Assembly (NCBI RefSeq): GCF_041206865.1
Contig: NZ_JBGEDP010000001.1
Coordinates: 186,001-250,000, forward strand
Length of the DNA: 64,000 nucleotides
Source: Mycobacterium sp. HUMS_12744610
GTDB taxonomy: Bacteria; Actinomycetota; Actinomycetes; Mycobacteriales; Mycobacteriaceae
Direction of reading: 5' to 3'
Shown here: piece after piece, positions 63,201-64,000 of the stretch
Layout: every line of letters starts with the position of its first letter
Numbering within the stretch: the stretch's first letter is position 1
Notes under the pieces: generated by a model
Database searches by the model: none
What the model saw: only the letters and a program-made list of their open reading frames with translations
What the model was told of the DNA's origin: nothing
Translations under genes and position numbers: made by a program

Positions 63201-64000
63201 GTCTGGTTCCGATCGGGGTGTTCGTTGGTCCGGCGCCGGGTCGCGTTGTGTCGGCGAAGGACACCAACCAGGGTGAGAGCGGCAAATGCCGCAAGAGCAT
63301 GCTGGGCGCTCAAGTAGTAGCGGCGACGGTCGATCTTGCGACCGCGGGCCGGGCGCCGTTCTTGGGCGAGGTTTCGGTAGCGTGTCGGCGAGAACGACCC
63401 GAAATATTCGCTGACGAAGTTGCTGGTTCGCCGTGTCGGTAATCCCATGTCGGCCAACAGGTCGTCGATGTGGTGCACCAGGTGCGGTCCGATTTGATAG
63501 CCCTGCGGTCGAGCTGGCATGACCTCCTCCAGCCAGGCCTGCACGCGTCGTATCTCAGTCTGCATTTCATCGAGACTGGGAAGTGCGAGTTCGCCGCGGA
63601 AGCATCGTGAAAGCCAGTGGGCTGAGATTTCTGAGCTGAGCTGACACGCGGTCGATGAGGCGTAGCCCACGAACCCGAGGCGCTGCTCGGTGGGCGGAAG
63701 GATATGCCGGTAGAGCTGGAATCGCCCGTCGGAGACAACGGGTGTCCGCAGTTCGGGCGCTAGAAACGACAACGGCTGGCGCCAGCCGGTGGCGAAAACG
63801 ACGATGTCGGCAGCGATCTGATCGCCGCTGGCCAGCAGGACCTGCGGTCCGCCGAGAAAGGCCGCGACCGAGTCACGCCGCAGGACCAGCCGACCGCGGC
63901 GGGCCATATCGTAGAACTCCTTGCCGAACCCCAGGTTTTCGATTCCAGTAGGCATCGGCTCGTCAGGCACCATGGCCGCAGGCATCCTGAGCAGGAATCG
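63197..64000 (-). CDS. Flavin-containing monooxygenase, C-terminal part (5' end outside window)
   Basis: The frame is open at the right edge (RFLLRMPAAMVPDEPMPTG) and ends at TGA 63197, giving about 267 residues. ASGDQIAADIVVFATGWRQPLSFL is the ATG-containing motif of FMO/Baeyer-Villiger-type NADPH enzymes. Later QLYRHILPPTEQRLGFVGYASST and the end of the FMO fold are followed by a basic tail with a weak hydrophobic segment (HALAAFAALTLVGVL), which might anchor it. The stop overlaps the next small gene. The substrate is unknown, and the N-terminal FAD and NADPH motifs lie beyond the edge. Confidence 0.8.
   Translation of the reverse strand, partial: RFLLRMPAAMVPDEPMPTGIENLGFGKEFYDMARRGRLVLRRDSVAAFLGGPQVLLASGDQIAADIVVFATGWRQPLSFLAPELRTPVVSDGRFQLYRHILPPTEQRLGFVGYASSTACQLSSEISAHWLSRCFRGELALPSLDEMQTEIRRVQAWLEEVMPARPQGYQIGPHLVHHIDDLLADMGLPTRRTSNFVSEYFGSFSPTRYRNLAQERRPARGRKIDRRRYYLSAQHALAAFAALTLVGVLRRHNATRRRTNEHPDRNQT

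Overview
The window is chromosomal DNA from a slow-growing-type Mycobacterium. It is uniformly GC-rich and carries the mycobacterial cell-wall arabinan locus (dprE1-dprE2-aftA-embC-embA-embB), the galactan export/priming genes (wzt-glfT1-wzm), the proteasome activator bpa, a PE-family remnant and a 13E12-family HNH gene. Gene order follows M. tuberculosis Rv3772-Rv3799 with local replacements. DprE1 keeps the Cys equivalent to M. tuberculosis Cys387. From memory, M. avium is described as having lost this Cys, which argues against M. avium sensu stricto. The species cannot be fixed from this window.

Layout. 1-5.9 kb: 3' end of accD4, an XRE regulator divergent from a short-chain reductase, fadE35, then a three-gene run (membrane protein, GarA-like FHA protein, Crp/Fnr regulator). 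This run is divergent from an Rv0569-like DUF1918 gene, and a very good DosR box lies between them, so it is probably a hypoxia-responsive cluster. 6.5-21.4 kb: embB, embA, embC, aftA, dprE2, dprE1, a GtrA protein and a GreA-like factor, all on the minus strand and mostly overlapping or abutting. They make and polymerise decaprenylphosphoryl-arabinose. 21.5-26.2 kb: a ribonuclease Z-like gene, a 13E12 HNH gene split by an IS256-family element, and a frameshifted PE remnant. 26.2-31.3 kb: wzm, glfT1, wzt, bpa and a GT-C membrane protein. 31.4-38.7 kb: a class V aminotransferase-like protein, a quinone oxidoreductase, three tRNAs (Ser-TGA, Ser-GCT, Arg-ACG), an Rv2629-like remnant, a frameshifted lipE, echA21, a mycothiol-dependent isomerase-like protein, a DUF4334 protein and hisC2.

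From the tRNA-Arg(ACG) at 38.6 kb to the right edge everything looks accessory. First comes an AAA+ ATPase/subtilisin pair of the ietAS anti-phage/incompatibility type. It lies between two att-like repeats and beside a decayed integrase tail. Next are a complete integrase and excisionase, then a biotin-synthase paralogue coupled to an FAD monooxygenase. A MobF relaxase-helicase follows, with a candidate oriT hairpin. After that come a TetR/hydrolase pair, an IS3-family element, a second UbiA-type prenyltransferase (a DPPR-synthase homologue), and a hydrolase fragment cut by an IS21-family element. An IS1182-family element sits in the tail of a zinc-ribbon, catalytically degenerate tyrosine-recombinase gene. 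That gene is the last member of a tightly coupled run: flavin monooxygenase, 52-residue small protein, XRE regulator, recombinase-like protein.

The core genes work together on arabinogalactan and lipoarabinomannan. dprE1/dprE2 make the donor, aftA/embA/embB/embC polymerise arabinan, glfT1 primes galactan, and wzm/wzt flip the lipid-linked galactan. The extra ubiA homologue in the island could feed the same pathway. The most promising under-described features are the monooxygenase/small-ORF/XRE/zinc-ribbon recombinase-like operon at the right edge, the bioB-like/monooxygenase pair, and the island architecture at tRNA-Arg.
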